The notes beneath the pieces are model-generated. The model saw only the letters and a program-made list of their open reading frames with translations, was not told the origin of the DNA and ran no database searches. The translations under genes were made by a program, and so were the position numbers. From RPQJ01 sp963732415 (GTDB taxonomy: Bacteria; Pseudomonadota; Gammaproteobacteria; Steroidobacterales; Steroidobacteraceae): DNA of 64,000 nucleotides. This document shows, in pieces, positions 29,647 to 36,941 of the stretch; the first letter of the stretch is position 1, and each line of letters opens with the position of its first letter. The stretch covers positions 124,001 through 188,000 of the forward strand of contig CAVSZK010000012.1 of NCBI GenBank assembly GCA_963732415.1, in the 5' to 3' direction.

Positions 29647-30967
29647 GGTTCTTCTCCGATCTCCGGGGTGAGGGGAGCGGGCACACGGTCGTCACTGCTA
29701 ACTTGTTGTTACCACACAGCAAGACGGCAGGAGGGCGGCCGTGGCCCAAGCACATCCTATTTCCCGGCTGGGCGGCTGGGAAGGTTACGAGGTTAGCGCG
29801 CAGTGGACGGAGCTTCGAGCTGGCCGCTCCTGGTGCGTGATTCGACTCGAGCCAGTCCGTGGCCATGAGCGCTGCTGTAGTCGCTGCGGGCGGTTGACGC
29901 CCGCGATCCACGATCTCGAGGAGCGCCGCATTCGCGACCTGCCGCTGTTCGAGCACTGGGTGGAACTGCGCGTCCTGCGGGTGCGGGTCGAGTGTACGAC
30001 CTGCGGCCCGAAGCTCGAGAGGCTGGCCTGGCTCGCTGCCTATGCGCGGGTGACGCGCCGGCTGGCGGAGTCGGTGGCCCGGCTGTGCAAGGTCATGGCG
30101 CTGCGCCACGTGGCCAGGTACTTCGGACTCGACTGGAAGACGGTCAAGGAGATCGATCGCGCCGGCCTGCTGCGCGAACTCGGGCCCATCGACCTTGAAG
30201 GTCTCGAGGTCATCGCGCTCGATGAGTTCGCGATCCACAAGGGCCATCGCTATGCCACGGTGGTGGTAGAGCCCACCCGCAAGCGCGTGCTGTGGATCGG
30301 TCGCGGCCGGGGCCGCAAGGATGTCCGCCCGTTCTTCAAGCTGCTCGGCGTTGAGCGCTGTGCGCGGCTGCGCGCCGCCGTGATGGACATGAACGCGAGC
30401 TACGAGCTGGAGGTTCGCCGCCACTGCCCGAACGCGGTCGTGGTCTTCGACCTGTTCCACGTCATCGCCAAGTACGGCCACGACGTCATCGACCGGGTGC
30501 GGGTCGATCGCGCCAACGAACTGCGCGACGATCGGCCGGGCCGCAAAATCGTCAAGAGTGCCCGCTGGTTGCTGCTGAAGAACCGCGACTCGCTGCGCCC
30601 GGGTGAGGATGTAACGCTCCAGGAACTCCTGGCAGCCAACCATGATCTGTTCGTGGTCTACGTGCTGCGCGATGCGCTCCGCGAGCTCTGGCAACACCGC
30701 CAGCCACCGCAGGCGTTACGGGCCTGGTACAGCTGGTACTACCAAGCCACCCGCAGCGGCATCCCGTCCCTGGTGCGCTTCGCCCAGCGACTGCGGCCTT
30801 ACCTGCCGGGCATCCTGGCCCACTGCCGCTGGCCGCTCGGTACCAACCTCGTCGAGGGCATCAACAACAAGATCAAGGTCATCAAGCGCATGGCCTACGG
30901 CTTCCGCGACGATGCCTACTTCTTCCTCAAGATCCGGGCTGCCTTCCCCGGAGTTGGGAGATGAACC
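29647..30967 (+). mobile_element. complete ISL3-family insertion sequence, about 1321 bp
   Basis: The element is bounded by 22-bp imperfect inverted repeats (29647-29668 and 30946-30967), beginning GGTTC, ending CTCCGGGG on the inside, and matching at 19 of 22 positions. It is flanked by a perfect 8-bp direct repeat TGAAAAAT, the duplication length usual for ISL3. It carries one intact transposase gene whose stop codon lies within the right inverted repeat. Perfect duplications and an intact gene suggest a fairly recent insertion. It sits exactly after the gltA stop codon and separates gltA from two REP-like palindromes. Confidence 0.93.
29741..30964 (+). CDS. ISL3 family transposase
   Basis: A 407-residue DDE transposase. 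The N-terminal zinc-finger-like part has two CxxC pairs (CCSRCGR and ECTTCG) followed by a helix-turn-helix region (ALRHVARYFGLDWKTVKEID). The catalytic core is visible as VIALDEFAIHKGHRYATVV, AAVMDMNASYELEV, VVVFDLFHVIAKY and the C-terminal glutamate in NLVEGINNKIKVIKR. The GTG start at 29741 follows AGGAGGG. The frame is uninterrupted and ends within the right inverted repeat, so the element looks potentially active. Confidence 0.95.
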   Translation: MAQAHPISRLGGWEGYEVSAQWTELRAGRSWCVIRLEPVRGHERCCSRCGRLTPAIHDLEERRIRDLPLFEHWVELRVLRVRVECTTCGPKLERLAWLAAYARVTRRLAESVARLCKVMALRHVARYFGLDWKTVKEIDRAGLLRELGPIDLEGLEVIALDEFAIHKGHRYATVVVEPTRKRVLWIGRGRGRKDVRPFFKLLGVERCARLRAAVMDMNASYELEVRRHCPNAVVVFDLFHVIAKYGHDVIDRVRVDRANELRDDRPGRKIVKSARWLLLKNRDSLRPGEDVTLQELLAANHDLFVVYVLRDALRELWQHRQPPQALRAWYSWYYQATRSGIPSLVRFAQRLRPYLPGILAHCRWPLGTNLVEGINNKIKVIKRMAYGFRDDAYFFLKIRAAFPGVGR

Positions 30968-30975
30968 TGAAAAAT
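30968..30975. repeat. right target-site duplication of the ISL3-type element
   Basis: TGAAAAAT directly after the right inverted repeat, identical to 29639-29646. Confidence 0.9.
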
Positions 30976-30985
30976 AGGGGCCAAG

Positions 30986-31012
30986 GAAAATAGGTGCCAG
31001 GCACCTATTTTC
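30986..31012. repeat. REP-like palindrome, copy 1
   Basis: A perfect 27-base palindrome: GAAAATAGGTGCC, a single A, then its exact complement GGCACCTATTTTC. Related copies are at 31049-31075 and in the ppa-tesA gap (45062-45117). Before the IS insertion this copy lay about 18 bases after the gltA stop and could have served as its terminator. This type of GGTGCC-core palindrome is often linked to REP-associated (IS200-like) transposases in other genomes; none is visible here. Confidence 0.8.
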
Positions 31013-31048
31013 ATCGCAGCGAAGCGGTCTCGGCGAGGCTGGCTCAAA

Positions 31049-31075
31049 GAAAATAGGTGCCTGGCACCTATTTTC
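31049..31075. repeat. REP-like palindrome, copy 2
   Basis: The same 13-bp arms as copy 1 with a T centre. It ends one base before the stop of the minus-strand gene at 31076 and can act as a hairpin in either direction. The 36-base spacer between copies 1 and 2 shows no further structure. Confidence 0.8.
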
Positions 31076-31678
31076 CTACAGCAGGGCCTCGACCTCGGCA
31101 AAGCTGGCCCGCCGCATCGGCTTTCCGTCCACCGGGCTTGCCGGCGCCTGCCTGATCCCGTCCAGCGGGAACACGACCGTGTCCACGGCCTGGTGCCCCG
31201 CGACGAAGCGCACGGCAGGGTAGGTCACCGTCCGGTCGCGCTCGTAGCGCATGCGACGCTCGACCACTTCGTGCGGCACTCCGCGCTCCGCGAGCTGCAG
31301 CCACACTGCTTCGGCCGACTCCGAGAACACGTGCAGGCTGATATCCGAGTGGCCCGACGCCGTTCCGGCAAGCACCGGCCCGACCAGCCGTGGTTCGAAA
31401 TCCGACATCAGCCTCATTGCCTCGAGTGCGGCCCGTCGCAGCGCTGCGAGTTCGCTCTCGTGGCGGTCGGCGGCGAAAAGCCGCTGGTGGGCCACCATGG
31501 CCGCCTCGATTTCCCTGTTGCGCGGCAGGATCGAGGCGTCGGTCACGCCCAGTCGCTCGGCGGCCTTGCGCTTGGCCAGCAGGAAGTCGTCTACACCCTG
31601 TTCACGCATGATGCGGGCCGCTTCCTCGGCGACGGCCTGTCGCATGAGTTCCGCACGCGGGTTTGGTCGTCGGTGCAT
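31076..31678 (-). CDS. nucleotidyltransferase-like protein of unknown function
   Basis: A 200-residue protein. The N-terminal half is helical and basic (AEEAARIMREQGVDDFLLAKRKAAERLGV). The centre holds PRLVGPVLAGTASGHSDISLHVF, which resembles a nucleotidyltransferase core (G-x-x-S/T ... D-x-D) though the second acidic residue is not clear. The C-terminus RYERDRTVTYPAVRFVAGHQAVDTVVF is conserved among proteins found in other proteobacteria. It starts 12 bases after mrcA ends and probably shares its transcript. I do not know its function. Confidence 0.8.
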   Translation of the reverse strand: MHRRPNPRAELMRQAVAEEAARIMREQGVDDFLLAKRKAAERLGVTDASILPRNREIEAAMVAHQRLFAADRHESELAALRRAALEAMRLMSDFEPRLVGPVLAGTASGHSDISLHVFSESAEAVWLQLAERGVPHEVVERRMRYERDRTVTYPAVRFVAGHQAVDTVVFPLDGIRQAPASPVDGKPMRRASFAEVEALL

Positions 31679-31690
31679 CGGCCGCAGCGC

Positions 31691-34165
31691 TCAGAAGATG
31701 GATTCTTCGGACGTGGGCAGCTGGATGCTCTCGGCATCGACCTCCGCGCCGAATTCCGGCTGCCCGGGTTGCGGCGCGAACTGTTCGAGGAAAACCTCGA
31801 AGATCGCGCCCGGGCTGCCTGCGCGCGCCGGCGCCCCGGTTTCCCGCGAGACCCACATGCGCATGACGCCAGGGGGCTCGGGCAGGCGATGCTCGGGTTT
31901 GTCCTTCAGCGCCACCTGCATGAAATAGAGCCACATCGGCAGCGCGGTGCGGCCGCCTTCCTCATTGTCGCCGAGCGAGCGCTCCTGGTCGAAACCGATC
32001 CACGCAGCGGCCACCAGGTCGGCATTGAAACCGACGAACCACGCGTCGCGATGGTCGCTGGTCGTGCCGGTCTTGCCAGCCACGTCGTTGCGACCTAGCG
32101 CCTTCGCGCGCTGTCCCGTGCCACGCTGGATAACGTCCGTCATCATGTCGGTCATCACGAAGGCGTTGGCGGCCGAGATAGCGCGCGGCGCGCGGCGCTC
32201 CAGCGGCACCTCGTCCTCTGCGCCGCCTGGGATGGCATCTTCAGCTGCGGTGGGCGTGACGCCGGTCGCAGAAGTCGTGACCGCCGGCGGGGCATCCGTG
32301 CACTGGGGGCAGGCGAGCGGCGGCGCAGCCTCGAAAACGGCGGCACCGGCCGAATCGGCTATCGTCTCGATGAAATACGGGGTGAGGCGCCAGCCACCGT
32401 TGGCGAACACTGCGAAGCCGCGCGCCATGTCGAGCGGCGTCACCTGCCCGGTGCCCAGCGCGAGCGTCAGGTTGGGCGGCATGGCCTCGGTGCCGAAGCC
32501 GAAATTCGTGATGTGCCGTATCGTCGATCCGATGCCGGCCCCGCGCAGCAGCCGGATCGACACGAGGTTTCGCGACCTTGCCAGTCCCTCGCGCATCGGT
32601 GTTGGCCCGTAGAACCTCTTGTTGTTGTTCTGTGGCCGCCACTCCTCGGTGCCGTCGACACCCCCTCCGCCCTGGAGCACGATCGGCGCGTCGTTCACGA
32701 GCGTGGCCGGAGTGAACCCACGCTCGAGCGCCGCCGAGTATATGAACGGCTTGAATGACGAACCTGGCTGCCGCTTCGCCTGTATCGCCCGGTTGTACTT
32801 GCTCGCGCCGAAGTCGAAACCGCCCACCAGCGCGACGATTGCGCCGTCGGCCGGATCGAGTGCGACCAGCGCCGCGCCCACGGCAGGCACCTGTGCGAGG
32901 CGGCTGCGTCCGTCCTCCAGCGGCTCGACGTACACGACCTGACCGACCTTGAGGACGTCGGCTGCCGACTTGGGAGCCGGCCCGACAGAGCCTCCCTCGA
33001 GCGCGGGTCGCGCCCAGGACATGGCTTCCCAGTCCAGTTCGATCGTCGAGCCCGAGCGACTGCGGAGCGTCGCCTGCTGCGCGCCTGCCGAGACGACCAC
33101 GGCGGTCTGCAGGTTGCCTCGGTTCGGATTCCTGTGCAGTGCCGCGCTGACCGCGGCAGCGTCCTGCACCAGCGCCGGATCGATCCGGTCGCGCGCACCG
33201 CGATAACCGTGGCGCCGGTCGTATTCGAGCATCGTCTGCCAGGCGGCCGTGTCCGCCGCGATCTGCAGCGCGCTGTCGATCGTGGTCGTGACCCGGTAAC
33301 CGTCCGTCAGCGCCGCCGCACCGTAGCGCTGGACCATTTCCTGCCTGGCCATCTCGGCGACGTACGGCGCCTCGAGCTGCACGACCGGCGCGTGGATGCG
33401 GCTCGATATAGGGATTTCATTCGCCGCATCGCGCTCGGTTTCGTCGATCTTGCCGGTCTCGACCATGCGCCTCAGCACATAGGCCCGGCGCGCGTTCGCT
33501 TTCTCGACGCTCGTGGCCGGGTTGTCGCGTGAAGGCGAGCGCGGCAGCCCCGCGATCAGCGCCGCCTCCGGCAGCGTCAGGTCGCCGATCTGCTTGTTGA
33601 AGTAGACCTCGGCGGCGGCACCGACACCGTAGGCGCGCTGCCCGAGGAAGATCCGGTTCAGGTACTGAGTCAGGATTTCCTGCTTGGTGAATTCGTGCTC
33701 CAGGCGCAGCGCCAGGAACACCTCGTTCAGCTTGCGACGCAGCGTCCGCTCCGACGTGAGCAGTGTATTGCGCGCGAGCTGCATCGTGATGGTGCCGCCG
33801 CCCTCGCGAACTCCGCCTGCCGACAGGTTGGCTGCCAGTGCCCGCACCAGCCCCTGCCAGTCCACGCCAGGGTGCTCGAAGAATCGATCGTCCTCGGCCG
33901 CGAGGAACGCATCGACCAGCACCTGCGGAATTTCGGCGGACGAGACTGGTATACGGCGTTGCTCGCCGATCTGGGCGATCAGCAGCCCGTCGCGCGAGTA
34001 CACGGTCAGCGGCAGCTGCATCTGCAGGTTGCGCAGTTCAGCCGCTTCCGGCAGTTCGGGCTCCAGGTACTGGAACGCCCCGGCGACACCGAGGACTACC
34101 AGTGCGCATGCCGCCAGCGCAGTCGTGAGAACGGTCGCGAGTATTTTCCGGGCCGGTCGCTTCAT
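31691..34165 (-). CDS. mrcA: penicillin-binding protein 1A (bifunctional transglycosylase/transpeptidase)
   Basis: Builds peptidoglycan from lipid II. The 824-residue protein has a cytoplasmic tail and one membrane helix near the start (KILATVLTTALAACALVVLGV), a GT51 domain with AAEDDRFFEHPGVDWQGL, GGTITMQLARN and RIFLGQRAYG, an intervening OB-like domain, and a transpeptidase domain with the SxxK motif in PGSSFKPFIYSAA, SRN in ARSRNLVSIR, and KTGTTSDHRDAWF. The start MKRPARK at 34165 suits the topology; an upstream extension would add 21 residues. It is divergent from the pilMNOPQ operon, a standard arrangement in pseudomonads and relatives. Confidence 0.96.
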   Translation of the reverse strand: MKRPARKILATVLTTALAACALVVLGVAGAFQYLEPELPEAAELRNLQMQLPLTVYSRDGLLIAQIGEQRRIPVSSAEIPQVLVDAFLAAEDDRFFEHPGVDWQGLVRALAANLSAGGVREGGGTITMQLARNTLLTSERTLRRKLNEVFLALRLEHEFTKQEILTQYLNRIFLGQRAYGVGAAAEVYFNKQIGDLTLPEAALIAGLPRSPSRDNPATSVEKANARRAYVLRRMVETGKIDETERDAANEIPISSRIHAPVVQLEAPYVAEMARQEMVQRYGAAALTDGYRVTTTIDSALQIAADTAAWQTMLEYDRRHGYRGARDRIDPALVQDAAAVSAALHRNPNRGNLQTAVVVSAGAQQATLRSRSGSTIELDWEAMSWARPALEGGSVGPAPKSAADVLKVGQVVYVEPLEDGRSRLAQVPAVGAALVALDPADGAIVALVGGFDFGASKYNRAIQAKRQPGSSFKPFIYSAALERGFTPATLVNDAPIVLQGGGGVDGTEEWRPQNNNKRFYGPTPMREGLARSRNLVSIRLLRGAGIGSTIRHITNFGFGTEAMPPNLTLALGTGQVTPLDMARGFAVFANGGWRLTPYFIETIADSAGAAVFEAAPPLACPQCTDAPPAVTTSATGVTPTAAEDAIPGGAEDEVPLERRAPRAISAANAFVMTDMMTDVIQRGTGQRAKALGRNDVAGKTGTTSDHRDAWFVGFNADLVAAAWIGFDQERSLGDNEEGGRTALPMWLYFMQVALKDKPEHRLPEPPGVMRMWVSRETGAPARAGSPGAIFEVFLEQFAPQPGQPEFGAEVDAESIQLPTSEESIF

Positions 34166-34187
34166 GCCGAATTCTGGGATCCAGTCC

Positions 34188-34216
34188 TTGCCGCGCTTGG
34201 GACGGTTGTGCATAGT
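34188..34216 (+). promoter_or_regulatory. putative promoter of the riboswitch-pilMNOPQ transcript
   Basis: TTGCCG (34188-34193), 17 bases, CATAGT (34211-34216); each hexamer matches consensus at 4 of 6. Transcription would begin near 34222-34225, just before the GEMM aptamer, which is the geometry expected for a riboswitch leader. Confidence 0.5.
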
Positions 34217-34227
34217 AGCTCGCGACA

Positions 34228-34304
34228 CAAGGGCAAACCCACCGAAAGGTGGGGACGCAAAGCCACCGGTCTAAGGGTCAGGCCTAAGACAGCGGGGTTG
34301 CCGG
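34228..34304 (+). promoter_or_regulatory. cyclic di-GMP-I riboswitch aptamer (GEMM)
   Basis: The conserved GEMM-I elements occur in order: GGGCAAACCC (34231-34240), a hairpin capped by a GAAA tetraloop (CCACCGAAAGGTGG), GGACGCAAAGCCAC (from 34253), a second variable hairpin with GGTCT/AGGCC pairing, and the closing AGCGGGGTTGCC (34291-34302). These match the Vc2-type aptamer consensus, including the tetraloop that docks in the second hairpin. It is on the plus strand upstream of pilM. c-di-GMP normally controls the motility/sessility switch, so control of pilus assembly genes makes sense. Confidence 0.93.
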
Positions 34305-34308
34305 TCCG

Positions 34309-34361
34309 GACGATGACGTTGCACTCGTGACTTCGAGTGCGGCAACCCGAAAGGGATCGTC
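34309..34361 (+). promoter_or_regulatory. candidate expression platform of the c-di-GMP riboswitch
   Basis: Immediately after the aptamer is a folded block. An outer stem GACGAT (34309-34314) pairs with ATCGTC (34356-34361). Inside are a stem of GTTGCACTCG (34318-34327) with CGAGTGCGGCAAC (34334-34346) and a CCCGAAAGGG hairpin. GGCAACCC at 34341-34348 is exactly complementary to GGGTTGCC at 34295-34302, the 3' closing strand of the aptamer. The two folds are therefore mutually exclusive, which is what a switch needs. No T-run follows, so the output may be Rho- or translation-linked. Confidence 0.6.
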
Positions 34362-34588
34362 GTGTGACATGGACACCGCTCCGGGCAGCCTGACCCGGAC
34401 TACCGGCCCTGCGCTGCCCTGCGTGGTCGAGGTTTTTGTACTGCATGGATGGGGGTTTGCTGCCGAATGCCGCAAATTGATAGGGCGCTCACAATTCTTT
34501 TTCGTGAAAGCCTGTTATATAGTGCGGCGGGGGCATGGAATCTACTCCACGATCGATGCGCAACCTCTTGAACTAGAAGGACTCACGC
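34362..34588 (+). other. rest of the pilM leader
   Basis: About 225 bases between the riboswitch block and pilM. There is a T-run near 34432-34437 (GGTTTTTG) behind a GC-rich stretch, but I find only a weak stem before it. A TATAGT at 34518-34523 could be the -10 of a second, riboswitch-independent promoter, although its -35 position (TTCTTT) is poor. A short open frame from 34369 runs into pilM but looks non-coding. AGAAGGA before 34589 is the pilM ribosome site. Confidence 0.5.
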
Positions 34589-35650
34589 GTGCTGTTTCAG
34601 GGTAGGTCACGACCGGTTATAGGGCTCGACATCACGACGTCGTCGATCAAGCTCATTGAGCTTTCGAAGGCTGGCGACGGTTATCGCGTCGAGTCTTACT
34701 CGGCGGAGGCCTCCCCGCCCAACGCCATCAACGAGAAGGCCATCGTTGACTCCCAGGCGGTCGGTGAGGCCGTGCGCCGCGCGGTAAAGCGCGCCGGCGC
34801 CCGCAGCAGGGAGTGCGCGGTAGCCATCAGCGGTGATGCGGCGATCACCAAGGTTATCCAGATGCCACGCAACCTGCGCGAGGCGGAACTCGAATCCCAG
34901 GTCGAGATGCAGGCCGACCAGTACATTCCCTTCCCGATGGAAGAAGTCAGCTTCGATTTCGAGGTGATCGGTCCGTCTGAAAAGGACCCGGAGATGCTCG
35001 ACGTCCTGCTGGTCGCGACACGCTCCGAGAATGTCGAGCAGCGCCAGGCAGCCGTGCACGCCGCGGGCCTCGCCACGCGCATCGTCGACGTCGAGGCTTT
35101 CGCGCTCGAGAACGCCTGCCGCCTCCTGACACACCAGATGCCTGACGGCGGCATGGATCGCAACATCGCGGTCATGGACTTCGGTGCCAGCAGCACCACG
35201 TTCTCCGTGCTGCGTGACCTGAAAGTGACCTACACCCGCGACTTCGCCTTCGGCGGCCAGCAGCTGACCGAGGAAATCATGCGGACCTACGGGCTCAGCA
35301 TGGAAGAGGCCGGGCGCGCCAAGAAAGAAGGCGGCCTGCCGGCGAACTACCAGTCCGAGGTACTCGACCCGTTCATCGACGACATGTGCCAGCAGGTGAG
35401 CCGCTCGCTGCAGTTCTACCTGGCGTCCGGCAGCGGCCGCACGCAGCCCGAGCAGATCCTGATCTGCGGCGGTTGCGCCAACATCCCCGGCGTTGCCGAC
35501 GTGATCACCAGCCGTGTCGGTATCAGCGCCGAGCGCGGTGATCCGCTCGGCCAGATGAAGATCTCGACGCGAGCGCTGGCGCAGGGAGTGAAAAAGGACG
35601 CGACCGCGCTCCTGACGGCCTGCGGTCTTGCGCTGAGGAGCTTCGACTGA
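34589..35650 (+). CDS. pilM: type IV pilus assembly protein PilM
   Basis: An actin-like ATPase-fold cytoplasmic protein that binds the PilN N-terminus. The 353-residue product has VIGLDITTSSIKLIELS, AVMDFGASSTTFSVL, GGQQLTEEIMRTYGL and ILICGGCANIPGVADVI, the phosphate- and adenosine-motif stretches of the FtsA/PilM family. GTG start behind AGAAGGA. It is the first gene of pilMNOPQ, the alignment subcomplex plus secretin, and lies behind a c-di-GMP riboswitch leader. Confidence 0.96.
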   Translation: MLFQGRSRPVIGLDITTSSIKLIELSKAGDGYRVESYSAEASPPNAINEKAIVDSQAVGEAVRRAVKRAGARSRECAVAISGDAAITKVIQMPRNLREAELESQVEMQADQYIPFPMEEVSFDFEVIGPSEKDPEMLDVLLVATRSENVEQRQAAVHAAGLATRIVDVEAFALENACRLLTHQMPDGGMDRNIAVMDFGASSTTFSVLRDLKVTYTRDFAFGGQQLTEEIMRTYGLSMEEAGRAKKEGGLPANYQSEVLDPFIDDMCQQVSRSLQFYLASGSGRTQPEQILICGGCANIPGVADVITSRVGISAERGDPLGQMKISTRALAQGVKKDATALLTACGLALRSFD

Positions 35651-35651
35651 C

Positions 35652-36239
35652 ATGCCAAGAATCAACCTCCTGCCGTGGCGCGAGGCCCAGCGCAAGCAGA
35701 AGCGACAGGAGTTCATCCTGTCGATCGGTGCGGCGATTGCCACCGCGGCCCTGGTCACGCTGATCGGCCGCTGGCAGATGAGTTCGGCCATCGAACACCA
35801 GCAGCAGCGCAACCAGGTCCTGACCGACGCAATTGCGCAGCTCGACAAGAAGATCGAGGAGATCGTCGGGCTCGAGAACCAGAAGCGCAGGCTGCTCGCG
35901 CGCATGGAAATCATCGAGACCCTGCAGCGCAGCCGGCCGGTTATCGTCCACGTCTTCGACGAGATCGTCCGTACGCTTCCCGAAGGCGTCTACCTGACAT
36001 ACCTCAAGGGGCAGGGCGACAAGATCGAGATCCGCGGAGTCGCGCAGTCGAGCACGCGCGTCTCGGCGTTCATGCGCAACATCGACAATTCGCAGTGGCT
36101 GGCGGACCCGTCGCTCCAGGTTGTCGAGACCAAGGGTCGCGACGCGGGTCGCGGCGCGGATTTCACGATGACTGCGAAGCTGCGCAGCCAGACGCCACCT
36201 GCTGATGAAGCGGAAGCCGCCAAGGTGGCAGCCAAATGA
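35652..36239 (+). CDS. pilN: type IV pilus inner-membrane protein PilN
   Basis: A 195-residue bitopic protein. The conserved cytoplasmic tip is MPRINLLPWREAQRKQKRQE, the PilM-binding INLLPWR motif. One membrane helix follows (SIGAAIATAALVTLI), then a coiled coil (QQQRNQVLTDAIAQLDKKIEEIVGLENQ) and a periplasmic ferredoxin-like domain. ATG one base after the pilM stop. Its end overlaps pilO by 4 bases (ATGA). Confidence 0.96.
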   Translation: MPRINLLPWREAQRKQKRQEFILSIGAAIATAALVTLIGRWQMSSAIEHQQQRNQVLTDAIAQLDKKIEEIVGLENQKRRLLARMEIIETLQRSRPVIVHVFDEIVRTLPEGVYLTYLKGQGDKIEIRGVAQSSTRVSAFMRNIDNSQWLADPSLQVVETKGRDAGRGADFTMTAKLRSQTPPADEAEAAKVAAK

Positions 36240-36934
36240 ATAAATTCCAGGAATTTCTCGAGCAGCTGCGCGCCCTCGATCCCAATGACCCTGGCCGCTG
36301 GCCGCTGGCCGTGCGACTCGGCGTGGCGATCACGCTGTTCGTGCTGGCGGCCGCGGGTGGCTACTATTACTTCGTCTGGAAGACGCAGCATCCGCTGCTG
36401 GTCGACGCGCGCGCCAAGGAAGTCGAGCTGCTGAGCACGCTCGAGACCAAGGCGCGCAAGGCCGCCAACCTGCAGGCCTACAAGGACCAGCTTGCGGAGA
36501 TGCAGAAATCCTTCGGCGCCATGCTGCGCCAGTTGCCAGACAAGACCGAGGTACCCAACCTGCTCGTGGACGTTTCGCAGACAGGCCTCGCGGCCGGCCT
36601 GCAGGAGCAGCTGTTCCAGCCGCGTGGCGAGGTGCGCAAGGACTTTTACGCCGAGTTGCCGATCAGCATCCGGCTGGCGGGTGACTACCACGAGATGGGC
36701 ACTTTCGCAGCCGGCGTAGCCGCGCTGCCGCGCATCGTCACGTTGCACGACATCGAGATCGTCCCGCAGGGCAAGGGCGCCGGCGACCCAGGCAACCTGG
36801 TGCTAAACGTGACCGCCAAGACCTATCGTTACCTGGGCGAGGACGAGCAGGACTCGGGCAGCGAAGGCAAGGCCGGTAAGGCCGGCAAGGCCGGAAAGTC
36901 CAAGAAAGCCGGAAAGTCCGGCGCGGGCGGATGA
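36236..36934 (+). CDS. pilO: type IV pilus inner-membrane protein PilO
   Basis: A 232-residue partner of PilN. A short cytoplasmic segment, a membrane helix (LGVAITLFVLAAAGGYYYFV), a coiled coil and a periplasmic domain with FGAMLRQLPDKTEVPNLLVD, all typical of PilO. The last 25 residues are an unusual Lys/Gly/Ala/Ser tail made of GKA/GKS units (GKAGKAGKAGKSKKAGKSG), encoded by short tandem repeats near 36868-36925. That tail is absent from well-studied PilO proteins. Confidence 0.95.
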   Translation: MNKFQEFLEQLRALDPNDPGRWPLAVRLGVAITLFVLAAAGGYYYFVWKTQHPLLVDARAKEVELLSTLETKARKAANLQAYKDQLAEMQKSFGAMLRQLPDKTEVPNLLVDVSQTGLAAGLQEQLFQPRGEVRKDFYAELPISIRLAGDYHEMGTFAAGVAALPRIVTLHDIEIVPQGKGAGDPGNLVLNVTAKTYRYLGEDEQDSGSEGKAGKAGKAGKSKKAGKSGAGG

Positions 36935-36941
36935 GGCGGCC

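Noticed and set aside
30916..31101. Short minus-strand frame containing two KIGA-R/W-HLFSL segments
   Set aside because: The repeated peptide is simply the translation of the two REP-like palindromes and the IS end; it is not a gene.
26463..31678. Genomic island between rpmE and mrcA
   Set aside because: Apart from the 1.3-kb IS and the palindromes, the genes are ordinary (rpmE, M48 protease, gltA), with no integrase, attachment repeats or tRNA edge.
34309..34361. Possible second, tandem GEMM aptamer
   Set aside because: It contains GCAACCC and a GAAA-loop hairpin that look GEMM-like, but lacks the GACGCAAAGCC core. It is better explained as the expression platform.
34369..34605. 78-codon open frame in the pilM leader
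   Set aside because: No ribosome site, no conserved features, and it runs into pilM in another frame. A leader peptide is not excluded, but nothing supports it.
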